From the NCBI GenBank assembly GCA_008692225.1, contig VICG01000009.1, positions 248,001 to 312,000 of the forward strand: a stretch of 64,000 nt of DNA, written 5' to 3'. This document shows positions 13,338 through 25,890 of this stretch, in pieces. A model generated the notes under the pieces. It made no database searches. It was not told where the DNA came from and saw only the letters and a program-made list of their open reading frames with translations. The DNA is from Monilinia fructicola. Lineage: Eukaryota > Ascomycota > Leotiomycetes > Helotiales > Sclerotiniaceae. Each line of letters opens with the position of its first letter. Position 1 is the first letter of the stretch. Made by a program: the position numbers and the translations under genes.

Positions 13338-13422
13338 CAGTTAATAGACGATAGACGATGGACGATAGACAATAGACAATAAACATTAGACATTAGACAT
13401 TAGACATTAGACAATAGACAGA
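13338..13422. repeat. Imperfect 9-10-mer repeat (GACGATA / ACATTAGAC)
   Basis: Short tandem units of the type GACGATA change into GACAATA and then ACATTAGAC, with a period near 9-10 bp. Confidence 0.7.
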
Positions 13423-14332
13423 AGCACCTAATGTCGAGACCAAGAAGAGGCGAGGAGGACTATACCTACAGAAGTACCGATACAATATGATACAGAAATT
13501 CATTTCAACACACGTCGAACTAGTCTTCAAACGGAAATAGATAAAATGATTCTTCAAAACAAAATAAAAAGGCGTATTAAAAAGCGATAGGGAGGGAAGA
13601 TCATTTAGGACGCAAGAGACCGAAGAGCGAAAGAAAGCAAAAAAAGCAAAATGGGGGAAGGTTATTTCAACTTATTTGCAATTTGTTACCCACCTTGTTC
13701 TAGTTAATTAACTTCATACCCAGCTAGTACTCGAGTAGGTAAGATGAATCTCTAGATAGACTTTTTCCACCAAGGGAGTTACCCGCAAGCTAGGATCTTT
13801 CCTAGGTACAGTGCAGTACTTATGGACTGATGGACTTCGGTGCAACACAAAGTCTAAATATCATACCTAAGCATTACTTTACACATCTCCATCTCATCGC
13901 CGTGAACAATGAATGTTGTATGTAATGCAAATGTCATGCTGGCGAAAGCGGAGGAGGGAGGAGGGGATGGTTTTGAAATTTGGAGAACAGATGGTTTTGA
14001 GATGAAGGGGGAGGAGAGGAAGAGGAGGAACGAAAAAAAGCACTTACCATATGCTCGCCCAGAAGATCCTTTCCCCAATTCCCAAATTGCCATACAAATT
14101 GGACATTTGTCACTCTTTGGTTGAGCTCATTCAGCAGTAGCAGGTCTAGGCGTCGTCCTCAAGAGGAAAAATTGAAGGGGAAGGATTTCCGGTTCATCGA
14201 TTTTTCTCAATCCAAATCCCATCAGGTATCTATCTATCATTTCGCCAATGTTTCTATTTTCTTCTCGAAATCTCACCTCACTTGCTTTCTATTGCATCTA
14301 TCGCATGATTTACCATGACACGAGATGCCATA

Positions 14333-14366
14333 CCATGCCATGCCATGCCATGCCATGCCATGCCAT
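14333..14366. repeat. (CCATG)n microsatellite
   Basis: About seven perfect CCATG units. Confidence 0.9.
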
Positions 14367-14818
14367 CTGATAATTCCTATCTATCTGCCTACAAAAAGAA
14401 TACACCTCACATGTTGCATCGATTGATAATCATCCCAATAATGTAAATTGGAATGTTTGAGATAGGTACTCTTAATAGATCTTCCCAAGAACTTTAGCTG
14501 AGAGATGGCGTCAATGCGATGCAACGGTTCGTAAAAAGAGACGAACATCACACCCGGTAGGTATCAAACATTATTACAGCATTACTATAGCATTACTATA
14601 GCATTACAGCATACGCTGGCTGCACTTTTTCAACATTTCAAGTACTGTGCGGAGTAGTGATCCAGAAGTCTTGAGGGTTGTGGAACCGTCCCGAATAGAG
14701 CTGAAAGACCAAGAGTAGATTATACCAGATTATACCAGACTAATTCGAGTATATTAGATTATGCTACAGAGTAGATTTAGTCAAGAAAGACCAGGAGGTA
14801 CATGATCATTGCCACAGT

Positions 14819-14862
14819 GTCACAATGTCACAATGTCACTATGTCACTATGTCACTATTTAC
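14819..14862. repeat. 9-mer repeat (TGTCACAAT/TGTCACTAT)
   Basis: Four to five adjoining 9-bp units with A/T variation at two positions. Confidence 0.75.
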
Positions 14863-16453
14863 CCATGCCAATCGATGAATGGCCATTATGATCATTATGA
14901 TCATGTGCCATGTATATTTTTGTACTCCATCCTCCGTCCAGACTGCAGAGGATCTAATAATCTAATCTAATTGAATAAAAAGAGAAGAGTGGAGTAGATT
15001 TGACTGTTGGAACTTAGTCCGTAGAAGGTTTGTATTAATTAATTAGGTCATTACAGTATTACAGGACAGTATTGGAAAATTGGAAAATTGGAAAAATTGA
15101 TGAAGTGGTCAGTGCTCCGAAACGAAAGCGAGTTTTACCCCTTCATCAACATCACCATCATCAACATCATCAACTCCAACTTCAACTTCAACTTCATCAA
15201 TGATGGAATTGTGGAATTGTGGAATTATGGAATCATGGTCTTTTGGTCTTTTGGTCTATAGTCTTTTGGCCAATGCCATACATGTCATACATGCCATACT
15301 CCGTACATACATTCCTGCATAAATACATACTGTGCAGTACACACAGTGCATACAGACAACATACATACAAACATACTGTACGGACTACACACACATACAT
15401 ACGTACATACATACATCTTACATACAGCACAGTACATGCCAAGGGGGCCTCACGATGATGTGGCTCATATGTGGGAAAAGAAGCAAACGAACGAGCAACC
15501 GCAGGGAAAAGATTCGTCGCAGATCAATTAAACTCCACGACGCCCAGCAAAAGATGTGGACCAACTTTAATTTGATGAAGTGGGATGGATGCTGGGATGC
15601 TTGGATGCTTCAGCTAACCGGACTAATATGAATTCGGAAATAATGAACGAGAAAATATCGTACAGTCCTGTACAAATTCACAATCCCATCCTTTACAATT
15701 GTCCGTTGTCCGTTGTCATCCGGCCATGTGGCTACCGGTATGCCAATTCCACCTCATCTACTTGATGGCCATAGATGGTAGTAGGTGGGGTGGCTAGTCA
15801 AAAGATGAAATGAGATTTTCCTAATTGTAATCGTTTCAATATTTCCTCCATAATCCATTGATTGTCCTGATAACAACCGCACAACAGTATTCGATAATCC
15901 CCTTTTCCGCTCTTCATAATTCCCCCTGGCCAATCATATCGTCCAAATCACTCCTCAATTCCCATCGTCGTCGAAACCCGAGAGATTGCACTCGCACCTT
16001 CACCCGCAAAACAAAACAAAACATGTATAACGGAATTCAAGATGTGCATATCCATCCATCCCTTTTGATTCCTCATATGAGTGCTTGGGTACCTGGTTTC
16101 ATTGCCCTATATTCCCTGTCGTCAGCGTGTCCTCCCTGTTTCTTTATCTTCTCTTGGGTCATTCCTCAGCCAGTACATGTAGATAGATATACTACCTTGG
16201 TAACACACAGCCTATTCCAATTCCCATTCACCCCCCTCCCCTCCCCTCCCCCCATTACACGACACCTAACCCCGAGCCGCTCCGACTGTCCCATCCCATC
16301 TGTCCTGTGCCTTTTTAAATATCCTTCGCTTGGTTCCAGTGTCTCGCTACCTTCCGCTAGAACTCCCCTTCCAGCTTGTGTTTGTGCGGCCATGTGCTCA
16401 GGTGCGGGTTGTGCTGCTGGGACGGACTAAATTCAACACGGAATAAACGGTGC

Positions 16454-16519
16454 GATGTGATGTGATGGGATGGGACGGGATGGGATCTCACAGCACAGCG
16501 CAGCGCATCACATCACATC
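16454..16519. other. 14-bp inverted repeat enclosing a G-quadruplex motif
   Basis: The arm at 16454-16467 (GATGTGATGTGATG) is perfectly complementary to 16506-16519 (CATCACATCACATC). The 38-base loop contains four G3 runs (GGGATGGGACGGGATGGG) and a GCACAGCGCAGCG stretch. Cruciform or RNA hairpin formation is possible; no function is known to me. Confidence 0.6.
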
Positions 16520-19500
16520 ACGCCGCCCATTCAGTCGGTACGGTATCTACGGCAAGCCTGGGGAGATCACTGTTATGCTTTTTTCTTGCGCGGCTTCAGA
16601 GGCATAAAAATAGGGTGAAAGCTTAATACTACGGCTGTCCACCTGAGCGTATCAACTGCTGAGAATCTTCATGCATGTGCTATTTATATACCTGTCAAGA
16701 AAAAGCCCTCGCATGGAAATTGAGTGATCTGATTATTGTTTTTTCTAAGCAGATACAGAGATAGATGCGAGGAACAGTTGTTTATGCGCAACATACTCCG
16801 TTCCATCAACCTGCTACCATATCGTATCGTATCATATCATATCATATCACATTTCTCTGATATCGTAGAATTCCACACCTCACTCTCACCTGACAGAACA
16901 CGGCCCAAGCAAATATCTCTCTCCTTCTCCGGCTCTCTCAGCCACGGCCAGTTCGCCGGGATGGATAGACCCAAAACCCCAGATCGCACAACTTGCAACC
17001 GGGATTCTTGTTTATCCATCGGAATTTCTGATAGGTACAATGTTATTGTGACAGTGCTGTGCAATGAATCATGAATCCAGTGAATCCAATGCGTGATACT
17101 TTATCCCGTTCCAACATTATGGGTAATTTACGTGTATTTCCATATATTATGTGGGCCAGCCATCGACATATGGCTGGGCGAGACGGCGAAGCTAGGAAAT
17201 TAATCCTACAGTAAGGTTACGGAATAAATGACACCGCAGATCGTTCCCGAGTCCCGAGAGTGGAAATACGCAATAGTTTATTTTCAGTCATACCTTTTGG
17301 GAAATGTTTGGCCTGTCTACTCCGTAATAGATGAGTGTCTATCGATGATGCAATTGCGCTCTATTGCTCTCTACTGTATCTCCATCTTCCAATCGAGCCC
17401 TGTATGCTCGCTCCACTTGGCAAGCTGAAAAGGTCTAACCTGGATGGATACATTTGTGAATCCTTCATGATCCAGATTTGTATGGTCCCAACTTCCCCGA
17501 ATGCTCAAGCTTCATCTCCAGTGCCCTTCATTGGGAACCTCTTGATTACTATTCATCCAGAACCCACCTCCGTTGGTATAGGTTCAGTTTCCCCTGGCAA
17601 CTATCGATTCTCCAGGATCCACTCGTGCAAGAAGTCTTGATGTCATACAAAGATAATCTGATGAGGCAAGGCTTGCGACAGAGATCAACATGGTGATTGT
17701 ACAGGAGCGCCCTGGCCCTTACCGAGTATACCGAGAAACCTTACCTTTCTTCCCTTGGATGTGCAGTTGTGGTGATACACGATAAAGACAGACAGACGTA
17801 CATACACCTTCTTCTGCTGTATTCGCTGCACCTATCCGGATCCAGCAATGAGGTTCACGGGTGGGATAGTGTACCGATCTAATACCTGCCGTGAACACGG
17901 TGAAGCTAATAACATGGGGTTGTTCCGCGTGTTACTCGTTTGGATCTCTGGTACAGTCAGTAGTCGGCATTTTGAGCTGCCCTTGGACTTCTAGTAGACT
18001 TCTAGGGCAATAGTCGAGACATCAGACATGGAATGCTAGGCCTCCGACGTAATAAATTCGGTGAGTGCCGAACTTTAGTTGCTTTTTGGTCAATCGATTC
18101 GGTACAGTGCATCCGCCCTATCTCCAGATCCCAAACAAAAGATCAACGATCAATACTACCTTAACAGATCTCGCCCACGATGATTTCCCAGCCCCAACTG
18201 CAAATCATGACTCTGTAGATCTCCTCTCCCCTTCCAGACCCCCGTCCACCCACTCAAACCTAATATCAATAAATTCATTTCCATCCCCTCCCCCCCTCAA
18301 CCGCCAAGCACACCCCCGGGGAAACCAAAGCACCACCCCTTCACCACCATGTTACACTACACCGAGCTTCCCTACACCACTGCCCCAACGCGCGTTCCTA
18401 CTGGCCCAAACCGCAACGTTTGATCCAACTCATCGGGTCCCCCAAATCTCACCTTAGGTAAACAATAGTTAGCGGGTGGGCATTGATTCGCTGAGGAAAA
18501 TATGGTCGCCGATACCCCCCCTGGTCAATCCTTAGTGCTGACAGGGGCCATGCACAGTCATGCTGGCCCGGCTAACGTCGTGACTCGTGTTTTATGCTGT
18601 GTCACCGTGTGGGCACGCTGGATGTGGCATTCGCGGTTTCATAAATTTTTGCTCACGCTGTTCCCTCTCTCGTCCGTCGTGGGAAGTGCGCGCGCGGCCG
18701 TCGCGACGTGCAAATCTGGGTGCTGGGCGACGTGAATGTAGGATGTACGGGTGCGGTCCAATGGTTCGAGAGGACACAGCAGGAGCGGCACGTTTATCGT
18801 CGTGAGGTTAAGTGATTTCTCGGGATTTCAGGGGGTCTTGTTTCTTGTTCCCTCCTGCCGGTATTCAAGGAACGCAAATCATTTCAATATCACAGAGGTA
18901 TATCAGTGTACAGGTACAGCATACAATCCGAGCCCATTGTCTAAGGAGATCTGGAACAACGATAATAGGGTTTGGGGGAGGGAGGTGGTGGTGGTGGTCC
19001 TGACAGTGGTTCAACGACAGGAGCGGCAGAGGGCGGTATTATCCGTCACGTTCGCGAAAAGGGAAATTCGCCATGAATGTGGTAGGTGTTGATTGATTTT
19101 TGATATTGAGATTGCTGGGACGATGCTTGTTACTGTGATCATGATCGACTAGATTCAGAGACCTCAACATATCATCAATACTTCGTACCTATCCAGGCTT
19201 ATATCAATCATATGTGCAGCTACTATTACAGTATCTGAAGAACAAACCGAACAAGGTTGACGCATTTCCCTCCATCCATCCCGTAGTTTACTCCGTATGT
19301 TATTAGCCAGCAAAAGCAAGCAAGGACGGGAGTGTGTTATCATGATGCACATCACACCGAATGGGAATCCTACTAAAAGGTTCCCGCTGTTGATTACTGA
19401 TCTTGCAGACCTCCTGTGAAAATCTTATGGCTGCCGTGTGCCAGAGATAGATGAGGGTGGATGTAGTTTCAGAAAAGCAAAGTGATGATGTGGTTGCGAT

Positions 19501-20311
19501 TGGTGTGCAAGGTTGTTTGCTTTTTGTCTATTGCCTGTCTAGTCTGTCCCAATGATCGAGTTTTCAGCCGTTGAAGAAACGGAGATGGAGATGGACGGGA
19601 TGGAAAAGGAAATGGGTCTGAGCATCCCCAATATACTTCGTAAAGAGGGCCAAGAGAATATGATATAGTACTGCACTGTAGCCAGAAAGTCACCACGCAT
19701 ACGAGGTATACCTAAACAAGAGCTCACTATTTGATGTCACCTATTGAGATATGAGTCTATGACTATGCTCGCGGCGCAACCGTTTACGGAAAATCATCGG
19801 TCAACCCTCAAATTACCGCCTCCTTTGCCCGCAAAGAGCGACTACTCGCACAAGCCATCCAATCACGCCTCTCCCCCTGCCTACGCCATGATCTACGGGC
19901 ACTTGCTTTCGCTTGCCTGCTGTACAGTGTACAGTACTGTAGAGTACTGTACCTAGCACGCGTCCATAGTTGCGCTTTGTGGGGTCGTTCCGTTTTGCAC
20001 CTTGTATTTGGAATATTTCCTTGCTTACCGTCTAAGCTTGGTGGCTGAGAGTGGGAAGAGGAAATGGAAGTGCCTTGATCCATGTTCACACGAGCGCGAA
20101 CGAGCGAATGGATAGTTCCTAGCTTACCAGGTAATTAATGAAAAAACGTTCGCTAGTGTGCGGAAATAGTTGTGCTTAGGGCGAGAGCTTGCCAGCTGTC
20201 AAATGCTAGGTTGATTGGTGGAGGAGGAAGACGAGAGGAAATATATAGATGGGCTAGATTGTCCATGTATTTCGAGATCTTGAGGGAGAAAGGGCGATGA
20301 GTATGAAGTAT

Positions 20312-20395
20312 GGGCGTAAGGGCGTAAGAGTGTAAGGGCGTAAGAGCGTAAGGGCGTAAGAGCGTAAGAGCATAAAAGCATAAGAGCATAAGAGC
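20312..20395. repeat. 9-mer minisatellite (GCGTAAGAG/GCGTAAGGG/GCATAAGAG)
   Basis: About nine imperfect units with transitions between CG and CA versions. Confidence 0.85.
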
Positions 20396-20449
20396 GCACC
20401 AGATCCCAATGCTGGGAACAAAGTTGGATAGAGTTTATTGATACATGGG

Positions 20450-20491
20450 GCGAGGGGGGAAGGGAGAAAGGGGGGAAGGGGGGAAGGGGGG
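20450..20491. repeat. G-rich tract (GGGGGGAA repeats)
   Basis: Several runs of four to eight G separated by AA or AGAAA on the plus strand, with quadruplex potential. Confidence 0.7.
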
Positions 20492-21795
20492 GGTTGGTGC
20501 TCACTGGTGACTGAGATATTTGGATTACCTTACAAAATCAAATAGGCGAAAAAGAAAAGGATGAAGAAAGTTACGCCTTTCGGATTGTTTTTTTTTTCCT
20601 TTCTTTCCCTTCGTCATGATCCTGCGGATGTACTTAGATAGCGACAAATTACTTGATCCGGACAAAAGTCTCGAATCACGAGTGTGTAGGAAACTTTTCT
20701 TGATAACTATGCAAGTACCTACTACCTACGACCTAGTAATTCAAGGGTCTTCCCAAAACATATATCTGATCCTGATCAACCAATTGACCCAACAAAAAAA
20801 GATTTGGAAGACTCATCTCCATGCCGATCCAAGTATTGGTTTGGGTTTGGGGTCCAAAAGAAAGGATCTCTAATCTCCCGAGGTAATAATAAGTGTTTGT
20901 ATTTACTTTTTCCTTGCAGAGAGAAGCTTTTGTCTTTTGTCTTGTGACGACGATATTTGGAATTGTATTGCCTCCAGCCTCCAGGTCACGTATCCCTGAT
21001 ATGATGTGAATGAATATCATGATCAATCAATGTAAGGAACATTGAATGAACATTGAACAGTACCAGGTAGCTAACGGCAGCTGCAGCTGCAGCGGCTGCA
21101 CATTGTACACGCAGAAAAGTTTCAGAAATTCGCATTCACGATAGATTTTAGGCATCACAATTAATGAACCCTTGATATATAATATATATGTATATATATA
21201 TTGTCCAAGGATGCATGTGAGGTGCGTGTGGCTTTTTGCCTCCCAGCAATGAGATCCAGATCCGCGGATAGGAATAGGAGCGTCGGTTTGATATTCGCGA
21301 AGGAACAGGAACCCAAGCAGAAACTGGACAAAAGCAAAAGTATTCGTTATGTTAAGTTATTTTTGGTAATAATCATCCATGGAGAGAGAGATATGCGAGA
21401 GATAGGAATCCCATGGTAATGGTAAAACTACCCCTGCGATGGGTCCTTTGCCCTTTGCACAAAGGGGGTCGAGATGAAGATGGCGATGATGAGTGAGGCT
21501 GATGGACGGATAATGGATGGTCAATGGATGGATGATGTATGGAGAAGAAGCTTTTTTGGAGCATTCCAGGCTTGATAATATACCTTGAAGCTTCGTATAT
21601 TTGATTTTTCATGTTGCCCTTGGTACAACGAATAATAATATGCTGCATTTCATCCATCCCTTACTCCGGAGCTCACTACAACATTGGACAGCATCGCCAA
21701 TCTAGATCCAATACTGTCGCTACCAACTATTTGCTGTTCCTAAATAAGGATCACCATCATAAGATACATGAAGTACATACTCACTCGTACTGTGC

Positions 21796-21917
21796 TGTAC
21801 TGTCTGTACTGTCTGTACTGTCTGTACTGTCTGTACTGTCTGTACTGTCTGTACTGTCTGTACTGTCTGTACTGTCTGTACTGTCTGTCTGTACTGTCTG
21901 TACTGTCTGTACTGTAC
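21796..21917. repeat. 9-mer minisatellite (TGTACTGTC)n, about 12 full copies
   Basis: Ten perfect units, a 4-base partial unit, then two more units and a partial that closes into TGTACTGTACAG. Because the period is a multiple of three, both strands show spurious open frames (Leu-Tyr-Cys on one strand, Thr-Val-Gln or Arg-Gln-Tyr on the other). Confidence 0.95.
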
Positions 21918-22481
21918 AGTATTAACCATATCATTTCATACTCTCTTCACAGACGGTAGAACTAACAGTAGCAGTAGCAGTAACAGTAACAGTAACAGTA
22001 ACAGCACTACGTACATCATCTTGAAACTTCGTATCATAGGCTCATAGCCAATCCTCGGTACCGACAAAAAATAAAAATTTCACGCTTCCTGCGCCAAAAC
22101 CTCACGGGCTCGCCCACTGCTCAGTCCGATCCGTTGATATTGTGGGGAATGATAAACACGGGATCTCCGTAGGATAAATTGAAGTTGGGATATAATTGGG
22201 GATGACGGGGCAGTCCTGTATATTGATCTTCAGATCGTGAGTCTCGAGTTTAGCAAGGCACCCTGAAAAGCGTTTAAAGAGATTTTACCCTCATTGTTAC
22301 ACAATTGACAATGAATATGTATACACTCTCGCAAGCTATTCCCTTGTTGGGATAAGGTTCTCTTCTTTTTGCTTTGTGTTTCCCGGGTAGATGATTAAAG
22401 AAGATCTTTGCGTTACCATACCAAGATCATGAGCGAGGGGCGTCGAGATGGGTTCATGCATTCTTGGTATTCATTATTCAC

Positions 22482-22531
22482 GGCTCATGGCTCATGGCTC
22501 ATGGCTCATGGCTCATCGCTCATAGCTCATG
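22482..22531. repeat. 7-mer repeat (GGCTCAT)n
   Basis: Seven units, the first five perfect and the last two with single changes (CGCTCAT, AGCTCAT). Confidence 0.9.
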
Positions 22532-24224
22532 GCACAGAATTCTACTGTACTGTATGAACCTAAGCCTTGACCTAGAAACGGCTCCCCCTTGTTCAACCGT
22601 AGAAATCCTGGTCCTAGAAGCTTACCCCTTTAGGATACATTTAGCGATCTTATGGATGAGGCGTTGCGTAAAGAGGCGAGCAAAAAAAACCCAGATGAGG
22701 CTACCTACTACCATGGATGAAATTCCTGATATTCATTAATAAGAATAATCCAGAGAGAATTGAGAATGGCATATTCAAGAATGACTTTGGTGTTTGTGCT
22801 TTCATTGTTGCTTGCTTCCTTCGTCATTCAGCTGGTGATACATCCTTGGCACCTCTAACCCGTATAGATCTCCTTCGCCTTGGGACCGATACCACAATAT
22901 TTTCCATGCTGCATGCGAGATTTTATCCATTTGGGAGCCGGTGTGTGAGAGGTATGGCTGATCGGATATTGTTTATTTGATGCTGATCATGTTATTCTGC
23001 GTACATACAAGCTGCATACCCGTCTGCAAGTTTTGCGCTGCCATGTGAAGTTCCGAACGTTGCCCTCGGCGTTCATTGGCCATCTCATTGCCTCTCTCGC
23101 TATGCAAATAAGCACGCATCAGAGTACAGTTGCAATGAACACCTGAAAAGGTCTAGATGAGCGAAACATAAACGGTAAGGCGGAAAGGATCTGCGGAATC
23201 ACTTTGGACAGGAGGTCTCGCCAATCTACAATCTGGTAGGTAGTAAGCATAACGGGTTCTAAAATAAAAATGTTGGTTTTACTTCGGAGAATCAGCAAAA
23301 ATACCACGAGGTGGAAAGCCGATAATCCTACTTGATGCATACCTACCTGATGAGCCGCTTCCCCCTCAAGATGGATGGCTGGACGGGACAATCTTCTCAC
23401 GTTTTTTCTTTCTTTCCAATTATTAAAGACATCGCCGACTTTGTCACTTTTTGGCGTTTAAAACGGTAGACCGAATATTGTATCATTCAGGAACATTGTC
23501 CGGTAAATGGGTACCTAAGACGAAGGTGACTGACTCTACTGGGGTACTTGTAGTTAGGTATCACTCATTGGTAGAATTTACGAGTGAAATTTGTGTGCGC
23601 AATGATTAGTACATGGTCTCAAACTCTCTCTACCAAACAATGTTCCCAGCGATCAATATCGATAATCCTGTTGCTCGAAAATATGGTAACTCTGCATTGC
23701 AACACTCCAGGGCTACTTGTCGACTCCGAAGCTGTAAATTTCATCTGAATGTATCATCTCGGAACGCATTGATTGATTGATGAGATTCATTTAAAATATT
23801 CGAGATCTGGATAGTGCCCATATTGGAACGACATTAATATTTATTCTTATGGTTCTCAGATGATGGTGGACCTTTGTAGCCTTCCATTGCAGAGGTATCG
23901 GGGACCTGTAAAAGTACATATCGTGGCCGATAGACTAGGTCGCCGACCTACAACAAGTGCTAAAGACACTTGAAAACTCGTCTAGACTCTACAGTAGTGC
24001 TACTCTATCCCAAATTCAAAGAAACAACGATCAATAATTACCAAAGTAATGGGGATGATGTGCATCAACGTCTTTGCTACCACGGGATCGCCAAAAAAGA
24101 CGAGGAAGTGGTGATAAGAACTATGAGGCATAGATACTTTCGCAACATCTCATTCGTGATATGCGCAGGCAAGTGTAGTACTAGTACCTGTCCCTTCTCT
24201 ATCGAGATCTCAACCCGAAAGCCG

Positions 24225-24998
24225 TCATAATTTCCACGTCGCATTCCTCGACAACTTGGGGACCACGACGCAAATATCCTTATCCCTTTTCTCCAGCTCC
24301 GCTTCTTGACAATCCTCAATTCCTACCCCGTTTGCAAATTGCACCACGACGAAATCAATGGGCTTCTTTCCTACCACCACCATCGGGGCATGCCAGGTCC
24401 CCGCTCCATAGGTGACCGCCTGTGAACCATTCGCTAAGAAAGCCTGAATTCTATCCAGGTCCGGTAAACCGCGACCGGGGAGTTTTTTGTCATCGCCATA
24501 ACTCGTACTTGTTTGAGGAGAGAGAACGGGCACGGGTAAGGTTTCATCCATTGACGACGGCGTTAAACTCGGTGCTACGACGACCAAGTAGCATACATCT
24601 TCTTGCTCCGAGGGTGATATCCCGAGGGGTATGAATGTTTGGGTTGTGAAAGGATGTCGTTCTAGTATGGTGACCGGGAACAAACCCCCGATATTGCTAT
24701 CGTGAGACGGGAGAAGAGAGCGAGGTGAGCATACAAACATGTTCATGACTGCATTCGCGACCCGTTGACTAGGAGCGCTCCCGTAGAAATCCTTCATATG
24801 CGTGACATCTAGATACTTGAGGGCGGTGCCTTGGTTGGCTTGTACCGCGTTTGGTGGCAAGTCCTTGATTGCTGGTGATGGCATTATCGCCGGTGCGGGA
24901 TTTTGAATCACGGTCCCAAATGCTGCAAAGTCATCTTGAGTGAGCGGCTTTGTATGAATTATCTTTTCCTTGACATCTGCTTTGATAGTCACTGGCAT
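24225..24998 (-). CDS. Ureidoglycolate lyase (allantoin catabolism)
   Basis: An uninterrupted 257-residue frame starting MPVTIKADVKEKIIHTKPLT and ending WKL. The family cleaves ureidoglycolate to glyoxylate and urea (EC 4.3.2.3), the last step of allantoin/allantoate use as a nitrogen source (Dal3 in yeast, AllA in bacteria). Supporting features are the N-terminal PLTQDDFAAFGTVI segment, the central LERHPFTTQTFIPLG strand, and the C-terminal YGAGTWHAPMVVVG block followed by FVVVQFANG, all in the expected order for a cupin-like fold. Length fits fungal members. No intron or frameshift is seen. It is likely under nitrogen control as in other fungi, but no GATA-factor analysis was possible. The neighbours are not other purine-catabolism genes. 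Confidence 0.88.
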   Translation of the reverse strand: MPVTIKADVKEKIIHTKPLTQDDFAAFGTVIQNPAPAIMPSPAIKDLPPNAVQANQGTALKYLDVTHMKDFYGSAPSQRVANAVMNMFVCSPRSLLPSHDSNIGGLFPVTILERHPFTTQTFIPLGISPSEQEDVCYLVVVAPSLTPSSMDETLPVPVLSPQTSTSYGDDKKLPGRGLPDLDRIQAFLANGSQAVTYGAGTWHAPMVVVGKKPIDFVVVQFANGVGIEDCQEAELEKRDKDICVVVPKLSRNATWKL

Positions 24999-25890
24999 CT
25001 TGGATTATTTAATGATGTGACTGCTTTCTTTGCATTATGTTGTTGACGCATCTCTTCCAGTATCATGTGAACATCGAAAGTGGGTGGAATCACGTGTATG
25101 GTTAAATGTGCACGTGATCGACTCGCTTTTTCCAATCACTCCCCCTCTTCCTCTTCTATTTTCCCTCCCCCTTTTTCCATTTCCATTCTCAGCAACGTTA
25201 GATCTTCACAGATCTAAGAATCTATATCATGAGAGCTTCTCAAAGATCGAGACAAAACTTGCGACTTTTGCACATTATCATATCAAAATAATGTGATCCG
25301 AATTTCAGTTTTCACCTTCGATCCAAACTTCACATTTCTTGCCTCGATCTTCCGGTTTGTTTCTCACCTTCAAGCCAAGATTCAATATGATACTATTGAG
25401 TTCGCTTCGTCAATTTCTATTGTTCTATTATCTCTGTGTTGTATTCACTCAATCCGCTTCCCAGGCAGAAAGTTCTCCTGTCTACCTTTTTCTATTGTAC
25501 TCTTGAGATCAATTCACTCACTCCTGAAAGCAAAAATCAGAAGCGAGAACAGAATCCTATTGTCGTTTCAGAAAAGTTCCCGCACAATCCAACAATTCTT
25601 ATTGTCATTGTTCTCGCTACAATCACGGTGGATGCATTCTGGAGAATGTCAATAGGAACAATGGATAGAATAGCAAGTCTATTGTCTGGGAATAGCCTCA
25701 ATATCGTAGTTCAAAATGTAGATTACTATTTATCTCTTCTTCTCCTTGAAGTCTTGGAGATATCTTTCTTCAAACAGTTCCAAACGTACATCTTGAACAT
25801 CTAACTTCAAACGTTCACACGTACAATTCGAACCTACCAATTTCCAAGCTTCCCAGCTCATAATTACCCAATTACCCATTTTCCACCACG
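24999..25890. promoter_or_regulatory. Shared upstream interval of two divergent genes
   Basis: This 892-bp interval lies between the start of the lyase (-) and the start of the nuclear-type protein (+). A pyrimidine-rich patch at about 25139-25195 is typical of fungal core promoters. From about 25200 to 25890 the plus strand may be a long 5' leader with several upstream ATGs (for example at 25293 and 25436), ending in CAATTACCC/TTTCCACCACG just before the ATG. Confidence 0.4.

Larger units (their letters stand above)
11489..24224. other. 12.7-kb gene desert upstream of flbD
   Basis: No convincing protein gene is visible. Open frames are short, low in complexity or stop-bounded by chance (the longest non-repeat one is 190 residues at 15858-16430). 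The interval holds many short tandem repeats (13338-13422, 14333-14366, 14819-14862, 20312-20395, 21796-21917, 22482-22531), GTAC-rich palindromic patches, a hairpin/G-quadruplex at about 16454-16519 and pyrimidine-rich stretches. It should contain the flbD promoter and 5' leader near 11.5-12.5 kb and may contain noncoding transcripts, which sequence alone cannot show. Confidence 0.55.

Noticed and set aside
15858..16430. 190-residue open frame in the flbD desert
   Set aside because: No domain or codon signal, a Pro/Ser/Cys-rich composition typical of chance frames in pyrimidine-rich DNA, and no splice context.
21611..21959. Leu-Tyr-Cys and Thr-Val-Gln repeat proteins on both strands
   Set aside because: Pure translation of the 9-bp TGTACTGTC minisatellite; no flanking coding signal.
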